Source: Diphasiastrum complanatum (lineage: Eukaryota > Streptophyta > Lycopodiopsida > Lycopodiales > Lycopodiaceae). Taken from it: 64,000 nucleotides of DNA. Positions 1 through 11,310 of this stretch are shown here, one piece after another; positions within the stretch are counted from its first letter, which is position 1; every line of letters begins with the position of its first letter. The translations under genes and the position numbers were made by a program. Below the pieces are notes generated by a model. It had not been told where the DNA came from and searched no databases. It was given only the letters and a program-made list of their open reading frames with translations. The DNA is taken from the NCBI GenBank assembly GCA_029204225.1, contig CM055100.1, positions 1,586,587-1,650,586 of the forward strand, read 5' to 3'.

Positions 1-294
1 AAATATCAATTGTCATTTCCTCTGTGGGTATGAAGATTGTCTTCAATATCTTCTTTTCGACTAAGTCCCGAATCACATGATACTTGATAGCTATGTGCTT
101 CGTTTTCGAGTACAGATTGCTGAAGTGTTATCCATTAACAAAACATAAGGTTCAAAACTAAATTCATCAAATGCTCTCAATATTTGTTTAATCCAGATCA
201 GCTCGTTTGCCATCTTGGCTGCTGCTACATATTCCGCTTCACAAGAAGATTGAGCTATTGTTGTTTGCTTCTGACTATATATTTTTGGTGGTTT
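1..294 (-). pseudogene. Copia RNase H fragment, cut by window edge
   Basis: Read on the minus strand, the stretch upstream of about 294 translates to a Copia RNase H core containing SSCEAEYVAAAKMANE and a following DNTSAI-like motif, the usual end of a Copia polyprotein. In-frame stops follow, so it is dead. It lies directly against the integrase C-terminal linker of the next feature, so the reverse transcriptase that should separate them is missing. The family assignment rests on motif recognition by eye. Confidence 0.75.
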
Positions 295-1290
295 TCATTG
301 TCTATCGGATCTTCTCGCAGGTGGTTTCGAGTTCGATTCTACAGGTTTTGAGTTCAATTTTGATTCAAGCTTTTCTGCTGGAATTCGAACTAGCGATTCG
401 AGTCTGTCAGGCACTTGATCTTGACCTCTCTCTAGATCTGGTAACTCTCTTTCAACTTCTGTTTGTTTTTCTTCTGTTGTCATTGGTAGCTCATAATAAT
501 TTTTGAGAATTTCATAGCCGACTAGATCACTGTCTGCTATGTATTTCGTCTCATCAAATTTAACATCTCAAACAACTTCTATCTTTCCAGTTTCAGGTAC
601 ATAAACACGATAATATGACGAACGTAACTCGAATCCTACGAGAAAATCTTGTTCTGTCTTTTCATCAAGTTTCTTTCTCAGCGTATATGGTATGTGCATA
701 TACACTACGCATCCAAATGTTCGAATATGTGCAAGATTTGGCTTCGACTTCCACCATATCTCATGAGGAGTTTTATCCAATATTTGAGATTTCAGAATAC
801 GATTCTGAAGATAATTTGATATAGCCATTGCTTCTGCCCACCATTGTTTTGGTGCTTTCGCATGAGCCATCATACACCTTGTAGCTTCCATCAGTGTACG
901 ATTCCTTTGTTCAGCTATTCCATTATGATGAGGTGTGTAAGATGCAATCTTCATGTGCATAATACCTCGATCAGTATAGTAAGCTTCGAATTCATTGGAA
1001 ATGTACTCACCTCCATGATCTGTGTAAATTTGCTTCAGCTTATTGTCTGGCTGCTTCTCAGTCCAATTCGTATACTCAATGAATTTCTCGAAAGCTTCAG
1101 ATTTGGTACGAATAAAGTATACTATAGTGAACTTGCTGAAGTCATCAATAAACGTAATGAAGTACTTTGCATCACCCAATGACAATACTCCGAATGCTCC
1201 ACAAATATCTGAATGCACAATTACAAGTACCTTAGTTCCTTTATAAACATCCTTACTGAAAGGTGTTCTAGTCATCTTGCCTTTAAGACA
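295..1290 (-). pseudogene. Copia integrase core and C-terminal linker
   Basis: The longest uninterrupted part (568-1275) has the retroviral-type integrase order: HSD with the first catalytic Asp, FITFIDDFSKF, TDHGGEY with the second Asp, and NGIAEQRNRTL with the catalytic Glu, followed by the conserved TPHEIWW and FGCVVY blocks. A charged, Glu- and Pro-rich linker (295-483) follows before the sequence jumps to RNase H. Integrase would insert the element's cDNA, but upstream frames are broken and RT is deleted, so this copy cannot act alone. Confidence 0.85.
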
Positions 1291-1437
1291 AGATTCACAA
1301 GTAGTTCAAATATCTCTACTTTTGATTTCGACTCCTTGAATTCTCTGACTTTTATTGGCTTGGTACAAGGCTTCCATGTTCATATGACATAGCCTTTTGT
1401 GCCACAGTACATCTGTTGATTCCTGAGTTTGATTGAC

Positions 1438-1998
1438 TTATTCGTTTCTTGTTCGAATGTTCAGGTGATACAAATTTCCTTCTCTACTGCCTTTAGCAAC
1501 CAGGTTATCAGAATCTTCCTCGAACAGTTTACAAGAGTTCTTTGTGAAGGTTATTGACATGCCTGTATCGACTATCTTAGCTACAAATAGAAGATCTTTA
1601 TCAAGAGTAGGGACATAGAGAACTTCCTCCAGTTTCTTGTCTCCTTGATTCGTGTCTAGCCATAATACACCAGTTCCATCAACCACGTGTTTAGAACCGT
1701 CTCGAAGTATAATGAATCTCGAATAGTTTGTCTTCTTGTACTCAGACAAAATTTGTTTCGAGGAAACAAAATGTGAGGTGGCTCCCGAATCAAGTACTAC
1801 TTCTCGAATTGAATTAGATGAACATCATAGATCAGTACTAACATAAGCTGCTGAATTCCTTGCTGCCCTGTCTTCTACTGCTCTGGAGCATTATGCTTGG
1901 TCTTCGACATAGTTTGAATTTGAAGGTTTGCTTCGATTCTTCTCCTTTTTGTTTCTGGGATTTTGATAACAGTCTATTGCTGCATGACCCCGTTTATG
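1438..1998 (-). pseudogene. Copia gag zinc knuckle, protease and pre-integrase remnants
   Basis: On the minus strand this holds, in order, a CHKRGHAAIDC zinc-knuckle remnant (about 1955-1998), a protease active-site motif LDSGATSHF (about 1765-1790) and a 103-codon pre-integrase segment (1438-1749) ending near the HLNIR block that normally precedes the integrase zinc finger. It belongs with the integrase fragment to its left. At about 1999 homology stops abruptly and a + strand Copia fragment begins, marking a rearrangement or insertion junction. Confidence 0.75.
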
Positions 1999-2715
1999 AC
2001 AACTAATGATGGTGATGAAGCATCCTTTGAGGACATCACACTCTTCAGAAAGCTTATAGGCTCCTTAATCTATTTGAAAATCACTAGACCAGATTTGAGT
2101 TATAGTGTAAGCAAGTTGAGTCAATTTATGCAAGGTCCTTTGATGCATCATTGGAAAAGTGCCAAGAGAGTACTTAGACATATCTCTTCTACTAGATTTT
2201 TTGGCATTCTTTATCAAGGATCTAACTTGCACTTGAAGGCATACTCGGATTTAGATTTTGCAAGAGACAAGATGGATAGGAGATTTAGAAGTGCATTTGC
2301 CACTTTCCTTTGTGGAGGAGTGATATCTTGGCTTTCTAAAAAGCCTCGATACAATCTCACTTTCCTCTTGTGAAGCCGAGTACAAGCATTGACTTCAACA
2401 ACAAAAGAACTCCTATGACTAAGAAGACTTTTGGTGGAACTACAAGTGCTAAAGGCCGAGGAGATCCCTTACATTTATTGAGACAATCAAGCATCTCAAC
2501 AAATTGCTACAAATCCTATCTTCCATGCTAGAACAAAACATATTTAGATAGCTCATCACTTTGCAATCCAAGGAGGTACAACTTCATCATGTGCCATCAT
2601 CCGAGTGCATAGATGATATCTTAACCAAGCCATTGCCTAAAGATCCATTTTTTGAGTTAAGATGTGCTCTTGGAATTGTAGATAGATGTACATTAGACTT
2701 ACCAAGTTATAAGTG
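1999..2715 (+). pseudogene. Copia RT C-terminus and RNase H remnant
   Basis: The + strand frame 1963-2373 carries LFRKLIGSLIYL, TRPDLSYSVSKLSQFM and ISWLSKK, the thumb/connection region leading to Copia RNase H. A frameshift and stop near 2373 interrupt the RNase H active-site block; later pieces (EAEYKAL, HARTKHI) can still be read in shifted frames up to about 2700. It resembles the same region of the intact Copia at 22777-26730 but is clearly diverged and dead. Confidence 0.85.
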
Positions 2716-3450
2716 AGGAGGATTGTTGAAATTGACACTTCCGACTTGATGAAATTGATCAATCATGAGATCTATGTTCATGATAGGATATCACATGTGT
2801 GGATCTTGTTCCCACGTGTGAAAGGATGTACAAAATGTACTTGTAAATAGTTAGATTCATTTTGGTTCAATCTACACAAGTGTGAACTTGATTTGTGGCT
2901 AGAATCTAAGAAAAAATCACTTTGACCAATTTCCATGTAATTAGCTTGCACTTCCATGTGAATGAGTAAATGCTCCCACATATCAAGTTGTTGTTCACAC
3001 GAGTGGATCAGGTTGAGGATAAGATTTAGATATTCCTATTTTATAGGGAGTATCTCTTTTTTGTGGAGACTAGTGTTTGGTTTCTAGCTAGTGTGATAAG
3101 TCAACTTTGAATAATGAGCATATTTGGCTCCTATTGGTGGATCTAGATGACTAGGCACTCTTCACACATGTGAAGGCCTGTTGGACAGTACACAACTCAT
3201 GGATGTACTTGATCTATAAAGAGATCAACCATTTCAATAGAAAGTTGATGAGAGATTTACAATCTAGCAATCTGCTTGTAATCTACACATTTGTCTTGTG
3301 ATTTTATGCTTGGAATGCTATCAAATGTTATAATACTTTGCTCTCTGGTCAGAGTCCATACAACAGTTGTTTTCCACATGTGTGATGCCGCCCTTGATGA
3401 TTATTGATGTTTACATTAGTTGATCTTGCTAAATAGTTGATGATCTATGC
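2713..3450 (+). mobile_element. Copia polypurine tract and 3' LTR
   Basis: Just after the RNase H remnant is a purine run (gtgaggaggat, 2713-2723), then TGTTGAAATTGACAC at 2724, a typical polypurine-tract/LTR-start junction. The LTR contains several CACATGTGTG or CACGTGTG palindromes (2792, 2811, 2994, 3161, 3374). The right edge is not resolved: I see no terminal CA with matching target duplication, so 3450 is approximate. Confidence 0.55.
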
Positions 3451-4020
3451 GTAGATCAAGGTCAAGTCAATAGAATTTGTTAGATCCTTTGATTTGGCAA
3501 TCAACACCTCTTGTAGATTGATTACTACAATCAATCATTGTCTTTTTTTCAAAAAATTCATAGAACAAAGCCACTAGCAGAGTCCTCAAGCAGAAAGCAA
3601 TCACGTAGGTGTTCATAGACCAAACTAGAGGGACCACCAACAACAAGACGAGGACTACGATGAAGGCATGAGAGAAAGAATCATTATCAAGCACCAAGTC
3701 AACATTAGGAGCAAATTCCTCCACAAACAAGAGAAGAAGACCTTCAAAAACAAGATGAAGAGCTTGGAGAGCAGCAACAGTATCAACAGAAGAGAGAGCG
3801 GACGTGAGAGGAGCTAAATCTTGAGCTGAACGAGAATACTCACGAACTTGCTCGAGATGTAGGGTGTTGTTGATAGATTCTCTACCAATATCAGGATTAA
3901 CTGACTACCAACTGATCTAAGTTTTTTGATGTTCTTATAAAGTAACTAGACTTGTAACTTAATGACCCAACCATGGCATCTTGTTGTGTAAGACCATGAG
4001 TTGAGGACAAATTAGTTAGT
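3451..4020. other. Unassigned stretch
   Basis: No gene or repeat recognised. An 87-codon minus-strand open frame (3467-3730) is rich in Leu and Val, extends upstream with interruptions, and matches nothing I know. It is most likely retrotransposon-derived filler. Confidence 0.4.
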
Positions 4021-4668
4021 TGTGAAAATTGTCAACATTTCCTTGACTAGTTTTAGGCCAAATTTGATAATTTTGGCACATAGTTTTGGATCTAACCTAT
4101 CACATGTGTGGAAGAGGTCTATATACTTTTATTTTAGTATATATTTCATATTGAAGAAGTGTCAAACTTCAGGACCTTTGAAATGACACCAAAATCATGT
4201 CATTTGGACATATAGGCCAAAATTGGCTATTTTAGACTAGTGGTGTCCTAAAATTGGGTCCTAAGTTCTAGAGAGAGGAGAGAGAGTCATCTCTCTCACC
4301 TATATTATTCTTAATTCCATGGAGAAATAGGTTAAAGAAACTTTTGTATTGTTTCATTGAGATCAATAGATCATTGTCATTGTTTCTTCCTCCATTGTGA
4401 GCATTGCTTTGTGTATTGTCTTCAAGCTATTGTGTATGATCTTAGGAGCTTTCCAAAAGTGATAAGCTACTTTTGGGCAACCTCTTTACTGTTATTTTTG
4501 GCCACCATCAGTACCTTCTATTAGTTTCTTTTGTCTCTTGAATGCTTTGTCAAGTTCATGTGTATCAAAGGTAGCATTACGATGCTTTGCCATTTCTAGT
4601 TTTCGTAGCTTGTTGTGCAAAGATCTTACCCAAGTATTTTGGGAGTTTGGATCCACTCAAGATCCATT
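4021..4668 (+). mobile_element. Copia 5' LTR, + orientation (family of 22139-28557)
   Basis: Starts TGTGAAAATTGTCAACATTTCC, the sense-strand start of the LTR family of the intact Copia at 22139-28557. It can be followed through shared blocks (GTGTATTGTCTTCAAGC, then GATCCACTCAAGATCC) to about 4668. The expected primer-binding site is degenerate or deleted. It faces a second LTR of the family at 5313-5802. Confidence 0.75.
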
Positions 4669-5312
4669 TTTTCTTATGGTTTCCATTTTTGGTGATATTT
4701 GGATGTTTGATCAAGTTCTAGCATGATTATGCATTGCATTAGTGATTAAACCTTACTAACCTTTGTTTTGTGAGTTGAAATTGTGGATCAAAAGCATATT
4801 TCAGATCTATTAAGATCAAAGGCTGAGAAGAAACTATTTTGGATCAGATCAAGTCATCTAATCATTTGTTGATTGTGAGGCTTGTGAATAATCAATACTA
4901 ACAATGTTTTTTTCATTCTATTGTTGACAATCCTCATTTTTTGGATGAACACTCTCCTTAAGTGGATGAACCTTCTCCTTACGTTTGGATGAAAGATCTC
5001 CTTTTTGAGTGAACATATTGTAAGCTCCATTGTGAAGAGCATATTGTAAAGATTGTCATTGATTTTGGCATAAATTTTGGTGTACTTTGTTGAGCATGTA
5101 AGTAACTCTCCTTATGTAATTTGATTGGAGCATTTGCTGGAAGGTTTTGTCCATTATGCAAATGTGTTTTCAGGTTCTTAACAAGTTGAGAAACATTCTC
5201 ATGTGAAGTGATCTTAGATCTACATCTAAACATCAAAATTTGACAAGCTAGTGAAGCTAGTCTTGTGATTCACTAAGTGTGCTTATACATTCACCTATAA
5301 AGCTTGTATTTA
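4669..5312 (+). mobile_element. Copia leader (5' untranslated region), + orientation
   Basis: Colinear with the leader of the intact Copia (27000-27890 read on its minus strand): shared blocks include GGTGATATTTGGATGTTTG, the Ile- and Lys-poor stretch around 4900-5050, and the end block at 5220-5310. The copy stops at 5312, where an LTR in the opposite orientation begins. No gag follows. Confidence 0.7.
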
Positions 5313-5802
5313 TCACTAAGTGCCAAAAATAACAATAAATAGGGTGCCCAACAATAGCCTACCACTTTTGGAAAGCTTCTAAGGTCATACACAATAGCTT
5401 GAAGACAATACACAAAGCAATGCTCACAATGGAGGAACAGAGAATGACAATGATCTATTGATCTCAATGAAACAATACAAAGTTTCTTCAACCTGTTTCT
5501 CCACAAAATTCAGTCTAATATAGGTGCGAGAGATGACTCTCTCTCCTCTCTCTAGAACTTAGGACCCAATTTTAGGGCCCCACTAGCCTAAAATAGCCAA
5601 TTTTGGCCTATGTGTCCAAATGACATGATTTTGGTGTCATTTAAAAGGTCCTGAAGTTTGACACTTTTTCGATATGAAATATATACTAAAATAAAAGTAT
5701 CTAGACCTCTTACACATGTGTGAAAGGTTAGATCCAAAACTATGTGCCAAAATTATCAAATTTAGCCTAAAATTGGTCAAAAAAATGTTGACAATTTTCA
5801 CA
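5313..5802 (-). mobile_element. Copia 3' LTR, minus orientation (partial)
   Basis: Inverted homologue of 4021-4510: ends TTTTCACA at 5802, next to a reversed polypurine tract (ctccctcttcaa, 5803-5814). By eye the arms are very similar over about 480 bp. The distal part of the LTR is missing where it meets the opposite-facing leader at 5312. Confidence 0.75.
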
Positions 5803-7841
5803 CTCCCTCTTCAATTTTGCTTGCTAGTTTTAGAACACTACTTTGATCTAGCTTAAGAATGATTTCCATCTTAAGGATAGATCTCCTCTCAATTATCCTA
5901 ATATGTACAAAACAATAAACTTCATAATTGATATAGATAATAGTGTCCATATTGGATGTTTCACTATTTCTTACATCAATTTTACATTTCAAGATGAAAC
6001 TAGTACATGAAGAATAACATAGAATGGAAATGGAATGATTTCTCCATGTTTCCACCTTTGAAATATCTATAAAACAGCAACAAACATGTAACAAATGAAA
6101 GTGATTAATGCTTGCTTGCATGTCTTCTCCATATTTCACTTCTTGTGAAATGTATGTGTCAAAATCCACCATGAATGAGCCTCCATTTCCTTCTTGCCAT
6201 GAAGAACCATCAAGACATAACTAGTAGGTAGCACTAGTCCTTCTTCAAGATCCATTGGATACAAAAAGATGATCATAGATTCACCAAATTATGACAATTT
6301 CCACTCATTGACATAACATAGCTCAAACATAAATTTAGATGAGTAAAGTAGGTTTGAACAAGACTTCCTTGCTGCTCCTTTTCCTTTACTTGAGTCTTCA
6401 ATAACTTGTAAAAATAGATCCTTAGTGCCTTGGCCATTTGATTATTCTTTGATGCTCTTAACTAGCTCCAAATTGCCAATTTCCAATTGATGTTGATGAA
6501 GCTCATTAAAATTGACCAAAACCTTCCAGAGCCATCAACGATATCCATTTCATGAAGGCAACCATTCATATGCATAACATCATCCACACAAGAAGATGTA
6601 CCAAAACGTGTGAGTAAAGCCAAGTTTGTACCTTCCACAACTTGCTTACCCTTCTTATCATATGTAAGCCTTGTTGGCTTTTCTCTTTGCCTTGAGGATC
6701 TTCTTGGAACTTGACTTGGAGAGTCATCCATAGATCCATCACCATCAAGAAAGTTAGGAGAAACAACATCAAGATTGTTAGTTTCATCCACATCAACTTT
6801 CTTTGGCACATTGCCTTCTTCAAAGATGACATCTCTAGAAATGAGAAATTTTCTTGTTGAAGAAATTTAGACTTTGTAAGCCTTGCTTACCAACATTAAG
6901 AAAGTTATTAGTGATTGAAGGAATGTTCAATACATTTTCAAGATTAGCTTTCCTATTTGTTGAAAGAGAAATAGGAATTGTGCCTATGCCTTTGATGTCA
7001 CATTGACCATCATTTGCAGTATAGATGATGTTGCTCTCTCCTTCATAAGACAATAAGGATTAAAAGTATTCCTTATGTCTTGTCATGTGAGATGAGGCTC
7101 CACTATCAATCCACCAAGGATCATTCCATCTATATGAGAAATCAAACTTGAAGTCATAACAAGAGATTCACAAATGCTATGTTCTTCTTCATCTATTGCT
7201 AGATTTCCTTGCCTCTCACCTTGCTCTCTTTTCTTCTTATGACATTCATTAGCAAAATGACCTTTTATCCCAAAATAAAAGCACTTGAACTTTGACTTAT
7301 CTTTCTTAGTAGAAGAGGAAGAGGAAGAGTGATCATCATGATCCAAGCTACCACCTTTGGACCATTTCCCTTTGCCTTTACATTTGCCTTTGGCTTTTCC
7401 TTTTGTGAAGAAAGCCTCTTCACCTCCACCTTGTAGGGATGCACCATCAAACTTTGATTGCAACCTATGTTCTTCAACCAATAAGATTTCTTGCAAGTCA
7501 ACCACACTTGGCAAGACTCTTTGAATGGCAAAACTTTGCACAAGGTTAGCATGTTCATCCAGCAAACCATTCAACCTAACCTGGACTATTTCACCATCTT
7601 TTTTGCTTTCATCAATGCATGCTAGATCATCACTTAAAGACTAAGACCCTCAAGACAAATGCATGAGCACTTTCACCCTCTCTTTGCCTACTAAAAATAT
7701 TTGCCTCCTCAAGGTCAATACCCTAGATGTGGACTTTGATTCAAAGAGCTTCTTCAAGGCATTCCATGCCTCACTTGAACTTTGACTCTTACCAACTTCT
7801 TTGGGAAGTTCATTGGTAACATTCATTTTAATGATATGAAG
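5803..7841 (-). pseudogene. Deletion derivative of Copia: gag, protease and linker remnants
   Basis: On the minus strand, gag fragments (7083-7840) closely match the intact Copia. They include the KKLFESKSTSRVLTLRRQIF block, a Gly/Lys-rich basic stretch and a zinc knuckle whose second Cys is replaced by Phe (CFYFGIKGHFANEC). Protease-region text lies at 6835-7053, then the pre-RT linker (6462-6832). The integrase core and the whole reverse transcriptase are missing. The tail at 5803-6172 still ends in the conserved EEGV that reads into the polypurine tract. Frameshifts at about 7070, 6835 and 7650 make it non-coding. Confidence 0.85.
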
Positions 7842-8470
7842 CGGCAAGTGATAAATACAAGCTTTAGAGGTGAATGTATACGGGATCGAGCCCACTTCCC
7901 GAACTACAAATGACTCAGAAGGAAAATGGTGACAAGAATTCATGATGATATTTATAATGTCCCAACAAGAACAGACCATTTTTTTTGAAATCCGTGAAAG
8001 AATCAGACTACTAGATGAGTGTGAAACTGATACAAATAATCAAGAAGATGAACTACATGCACCTATGTCCATTCTAGAATGTATATGTAGACTTGAACTA
8101 TGTTTAAAACTTGACTCAGATGAATGGCGAGATATCAATGATGATGTAAATGAAGCAAGATAATTTTTTGTCAATTCCTATAGGTTAGTCAATGATGGAT
8201 GTAATTGAAGCCAAAAAATCAGCAACTTTTTTAACTCCTGCTTCTGAAATAAGAGAACATAGACTGATATCTAGACAAACCATAGACTGTATACTCCTTT
8301 CAAACAAAGTTTCTAAAGATTTAACATATATAGTAGGATCTTACTTATATAGTAGGATGCAGTCTGGATCTTCAAGGATCTAATCGATTTGATCGGCCGG
8401 AATGAATTTTAGGCCTTTTACGATGGTTTTTCCTTGATAACTTTTTACTCCTTGCACTGATTGACCTGAG
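7842..8470. other. Unassigned; junction with leader scrap of Copia
   Basis: 7845-7880 matches the Copia leader block that also occurs at 5290-5312 and 27170, so the gag copy to the left ends in a deletion junction. Beyond 7890 a 73-codon + strand frame (7942-8163) that is rich in acidic residues is open, but I do not recognise it. Nothing else is supported. Confidence 0.4.
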
Positions 8471-8479
8471 ATTTTGACA

Positions 8480-9165
8480 GTAGCTGGATCTGATGTAGAT
8501 CTTTTCATTGATCTGGTCTGCGAGGGTTATCTTGTGCGAGGGTTGGCTGTGCGAGGGTTCTTTAGCTATTTTTGCAGGTAAAAAACTTGATATCTTTCAG
8601 ATCTCTGGGAAGTAACTCTCGCAAGCTTCACAGTAGCTGGATCTGGGTCATATCTCACTATAGAATTCTCTGTGAGAGTTAACTCTCGCAAGAAGTGAAA
8701 ATTTCACTGTTTGCGAGGGTTCAAAATCACTTTTTGTGCTTGATCTTCACCAAATCTTCATACTAACTCTCGTAGGCTTCATCACTGATGTAATTTGACA
8801 TTCTAAATTGATTGAGAGGGTCTGCGAGAGTTTTTACTGGAAGAATTTGCTGGATCTTCACTTTTTAGTGATTTTTAGCACTTAAATCCAATTTTCTGTT
8901 CACTGGAATCAAACTAACTCTTGCAAGCTCTTCTGTGTCCTGGTCTCACTGAGATGGAACTTCAGAATCCTCTACAAGAGTTCTTGACCACTGGAACTGA
9001 AAATTTCACTATCTACGAGGGTTCACTGGTACTTTCCCACATTTTTTTTCACTGAAAACTCTCGCACATGCACTTATACATCAAACTAACTCTCGCAAGC
9101 TTCTCTATGTCCTGGTCTCACTGAGATGGAACTTCAGAGGGCTCTGCAAGAGTTCTTATGAACCA
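8480..9165. repeat. Imperfect repeat array with GCGAGGGTT / AACTCTCGCAAG core
   Basis: A short core, GCGAGGGTT or its complement AACTCTCGCAAG, recurs more than ten times. Larger units can be paired: 8919-8990 and 9085-9160 share AACTAACTCT(T/C)GCAAGC, then GTCCTGGTCTCACTGAGATG, then CAAGAGTTCTT. There is no open frame. It abuts a Gypsy gag remnant and resembles the repeat-bearing leaders of other Gypsy copies here. Confidence 0.6.
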
Positions 9166-9169
9166 CATA

Positions 9170-9564
9170 ATCATGGCATTTTCATTAATCAGCTCAGGTT
9201 CGCACTCAGATCTGAGGCGTTTCACCCGTTCAATGTAATCTTGAACCATTTTTCACTTTCCCATTTTAATTTTACTTAAAAGTAGGAAAGGGTCTTACAT
9301 AAACTTCTGAGGTTTGAACCGCGTAATAAGGGCTCATTTAACAGCCTCCCAATCTGTACGCTCAGTTTCATCTTGATTATAGTACCAATCTTGTGTTGCG
9401 TCTGCTAAGGCCATAGGAAAAAATTTAAGTTTATCTCGAGAGAGAAATCTAACTGGATCTGTTAACCCATTGTATTTGGGTAGATCCAAACGGGGTGCTC
9501 CTCTAACAATAATAGGATTGACTTCCTGAGGAGCACCTCCAGGGGCAGCTCTAGGGGCAGCCAT
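9170..9564 (-). pseudogene. Gypsy gag N-terminal fragment
   Basis: Starts on the minus strand at 9564 with MAAPRAAPGGAPQEV and continues through RLDLPKYNGLTDPVRFL and DWYYNQDETERTDW, a Ty3/Gypsy gag N-terminus. The 76-codon frame stops at 9334, and shifted homology continues to about 9170 (compare 15320-15540, the same gag). The rest is replaced by the GCGAGGGTT array. Confidence 0.8.
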
Positions 9565-10800
9565 CTTTACAAATTCAAATCAAGCAGACAATGAGATTGG
9601 ATCTAGATTTTTCAATCAAAACTATCTCAGATCAGATCTGCTAGATCTGTTTTATTTTTCAAGAATCTGATTTCTATATCGTGAAAAAGATTTTTAAATT
9701 CGATCAATCAATACTTCTTAAAAATGAAAAATTTCTCATAATCCAGATCAGATTATATCAGATTTGACCCAAATTTTGACAGAGACTTGATCTGGGAAAT
9801 TAGAACCCAAAAAAGGTACTAACGAAGGTTCCCTAGGCGAAGGTTGACTCGACGAAGGTTCAATAGTGCTATTTTGGAAAAAAAAAAAAAAAAAAAAAAA
9901 AAAAGCTCTCTGATCAACTTTTTTGACAATTTTTGGGAAAATAACCTTCGCCGAACTCTCAGATGTAAGATCTGACACAGATAAAACTAGGGTAAACATG
10001 GCAAAGGTTTCTGACACAAGAAAATACAATTTCTATAGTTTGATGAGGGTAAAAATCAAGATTTTCTATGATCTAGACAAGAAGAATCTTTGTCGAACTC
10101 AAAAATAGTATTTTATTATAAATAGAATGTTCTAGAAACTCGGCGAAGGTTTTGGAGAAGGATCAAGAGTAATACTAGTATTTTTACAAAAAGGTGATAT
10201 TTTTGGCAAAAATATGGCAATGTGACAACTGATCTTTTGAAAAACTTTCTATTTTTGGTATTATTTTTCGTCGACCTGGCAGTGGATAGATCTAAATCAC
10301 ACTTATGCATAGTGAATCGGGTGAAGGTTCTTTTTCTGTACTTTTAGGGTTTTGGTGAGTTTTAGGTGTTTTTTGACGGTTTTTCTGATATTTCTAGAAA
10401 TCTGCTAGGAAGGATTCTTCGCCCTTCAAACTGAAGGTTCTGTGATCAAAACCAAAGGTGTTTGCAACTCGGTGAAGGTTTTCTGAAAGAGGGCAAAAAG
10501 TTATCAGCTCTGATGACGATTTTTGCCTCTTTTTGACCAAAATCTGGCAGATTTGACCGATTTTTGTTGTTTTTTCTAATATCTCATATCCAAATGGATC
10601 TTAAGATTAGTGATCTGAATAGCTTTCTCTATTCTACAATCAAATTAGATTTCAAACAAGCAAATCCACTCAAATCAAGCAAAATCACTCCCAAACTAAT
10701 CCTCAAAAAATGCAGATCTAACACTATTCATGCCATGACAAGATGCCTAATGCAAGCTTACCATCCAACAAACATGCTGCAAACTGAAAAATTGGCGTAG
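9565..10800 (-). mobile_element. Gypsy 5' leader with GAAGGTT repeats
   Basis: Lies between the gag start (9564) and a tRNA-Asp-type primer-binding site (10801-10819). It contains a 27-base A run (9878-9904) and scattered copies of (G)GCGAAGGTT or its complement (9824, 9837, 9854, 9943, 10141, 10320, 10430, 10460). No convincing coding sequence; a 78-codon + strand frame (10564-10800) is probably chance. Confidence 0.65.
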
Positions 10801-10819
10801 CTCCCCATCAACGATGCCA
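10801..10819 (-). promoter_or_regulatory. Primer-binding site, tRNA-Asp type (degenerate)
   Basis: The reverse complement reads TGGCATCGTTGATGGGGA, 14 of 18 matches to the tRNA-Asp primer site TGGCGCCGTTGCCGGGGA seen intact at 32812. It sits four bases from the LTR end. Confidence 0.65.
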
Positions 10820-10823
10820 AAAT

Positions 10824-11310
10824 TGTAATGGGTTTCTTTCTTTGCCTAACCTGAATCCAAGATCTAATTAATCTAGCATCAAAGAGATGAAGTTAGTTGT
10901 CATGCATAGATTCGTTCCCATGAGAGTGATAGTATAGTTCAGATTTCAACATGAATGGAGGATTCACATCTAAATCTAACCCTATGATCCATTAACACTA
11001 CAATCCACAACAAAGATAGCTTACTCTTTCTCTCTCTCCCTTTTTCTCTCATAAAAAGTATAATAACATGCAATCCCAATAACAATCAGATCCAATAATT
11101 AAAAAAATTCAAAGAAAGCATGAGAGATCGAGAAAAAGTGATAGAGAGCAAGGACATTCATCAATCCATTTTTGAAGAGAACCAATCTGCTTTATTGAAA
11201 TGAGAAAATGAACATGTGTAGGAACTCAAGTTGGTCCCTTTTTATAATAGAGAGGAGGACCTTGGCTTCTAAATCCTATTGGTCCATTTCTGCGTCCCTA
11301 ATTATTCAAA
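10824..11310 (-). mobile_element. Gypsy 5' LTR, minus orientation
   Basis: Begins TGTAATGGG next to the primer-binding site. On the minus strand it carries a TATA-like TATAAAAAGGG (about 11236-11247). The outer edge is uncertain; + strand gag homology starts near 11311. Confidence 0.55.

Noticed and set aside
8480-9165. CRISPR-like array from repeated GCGAGGGTT cores
   Set aside because: Units vary in length, orientation and sequence, with no regular spacers, in a plant nuclear context.
10564-10800. 78-codon + strand ORF
   Set aside because: Sits in a Gypsy leader antisense to the element, with no recognised similarity.
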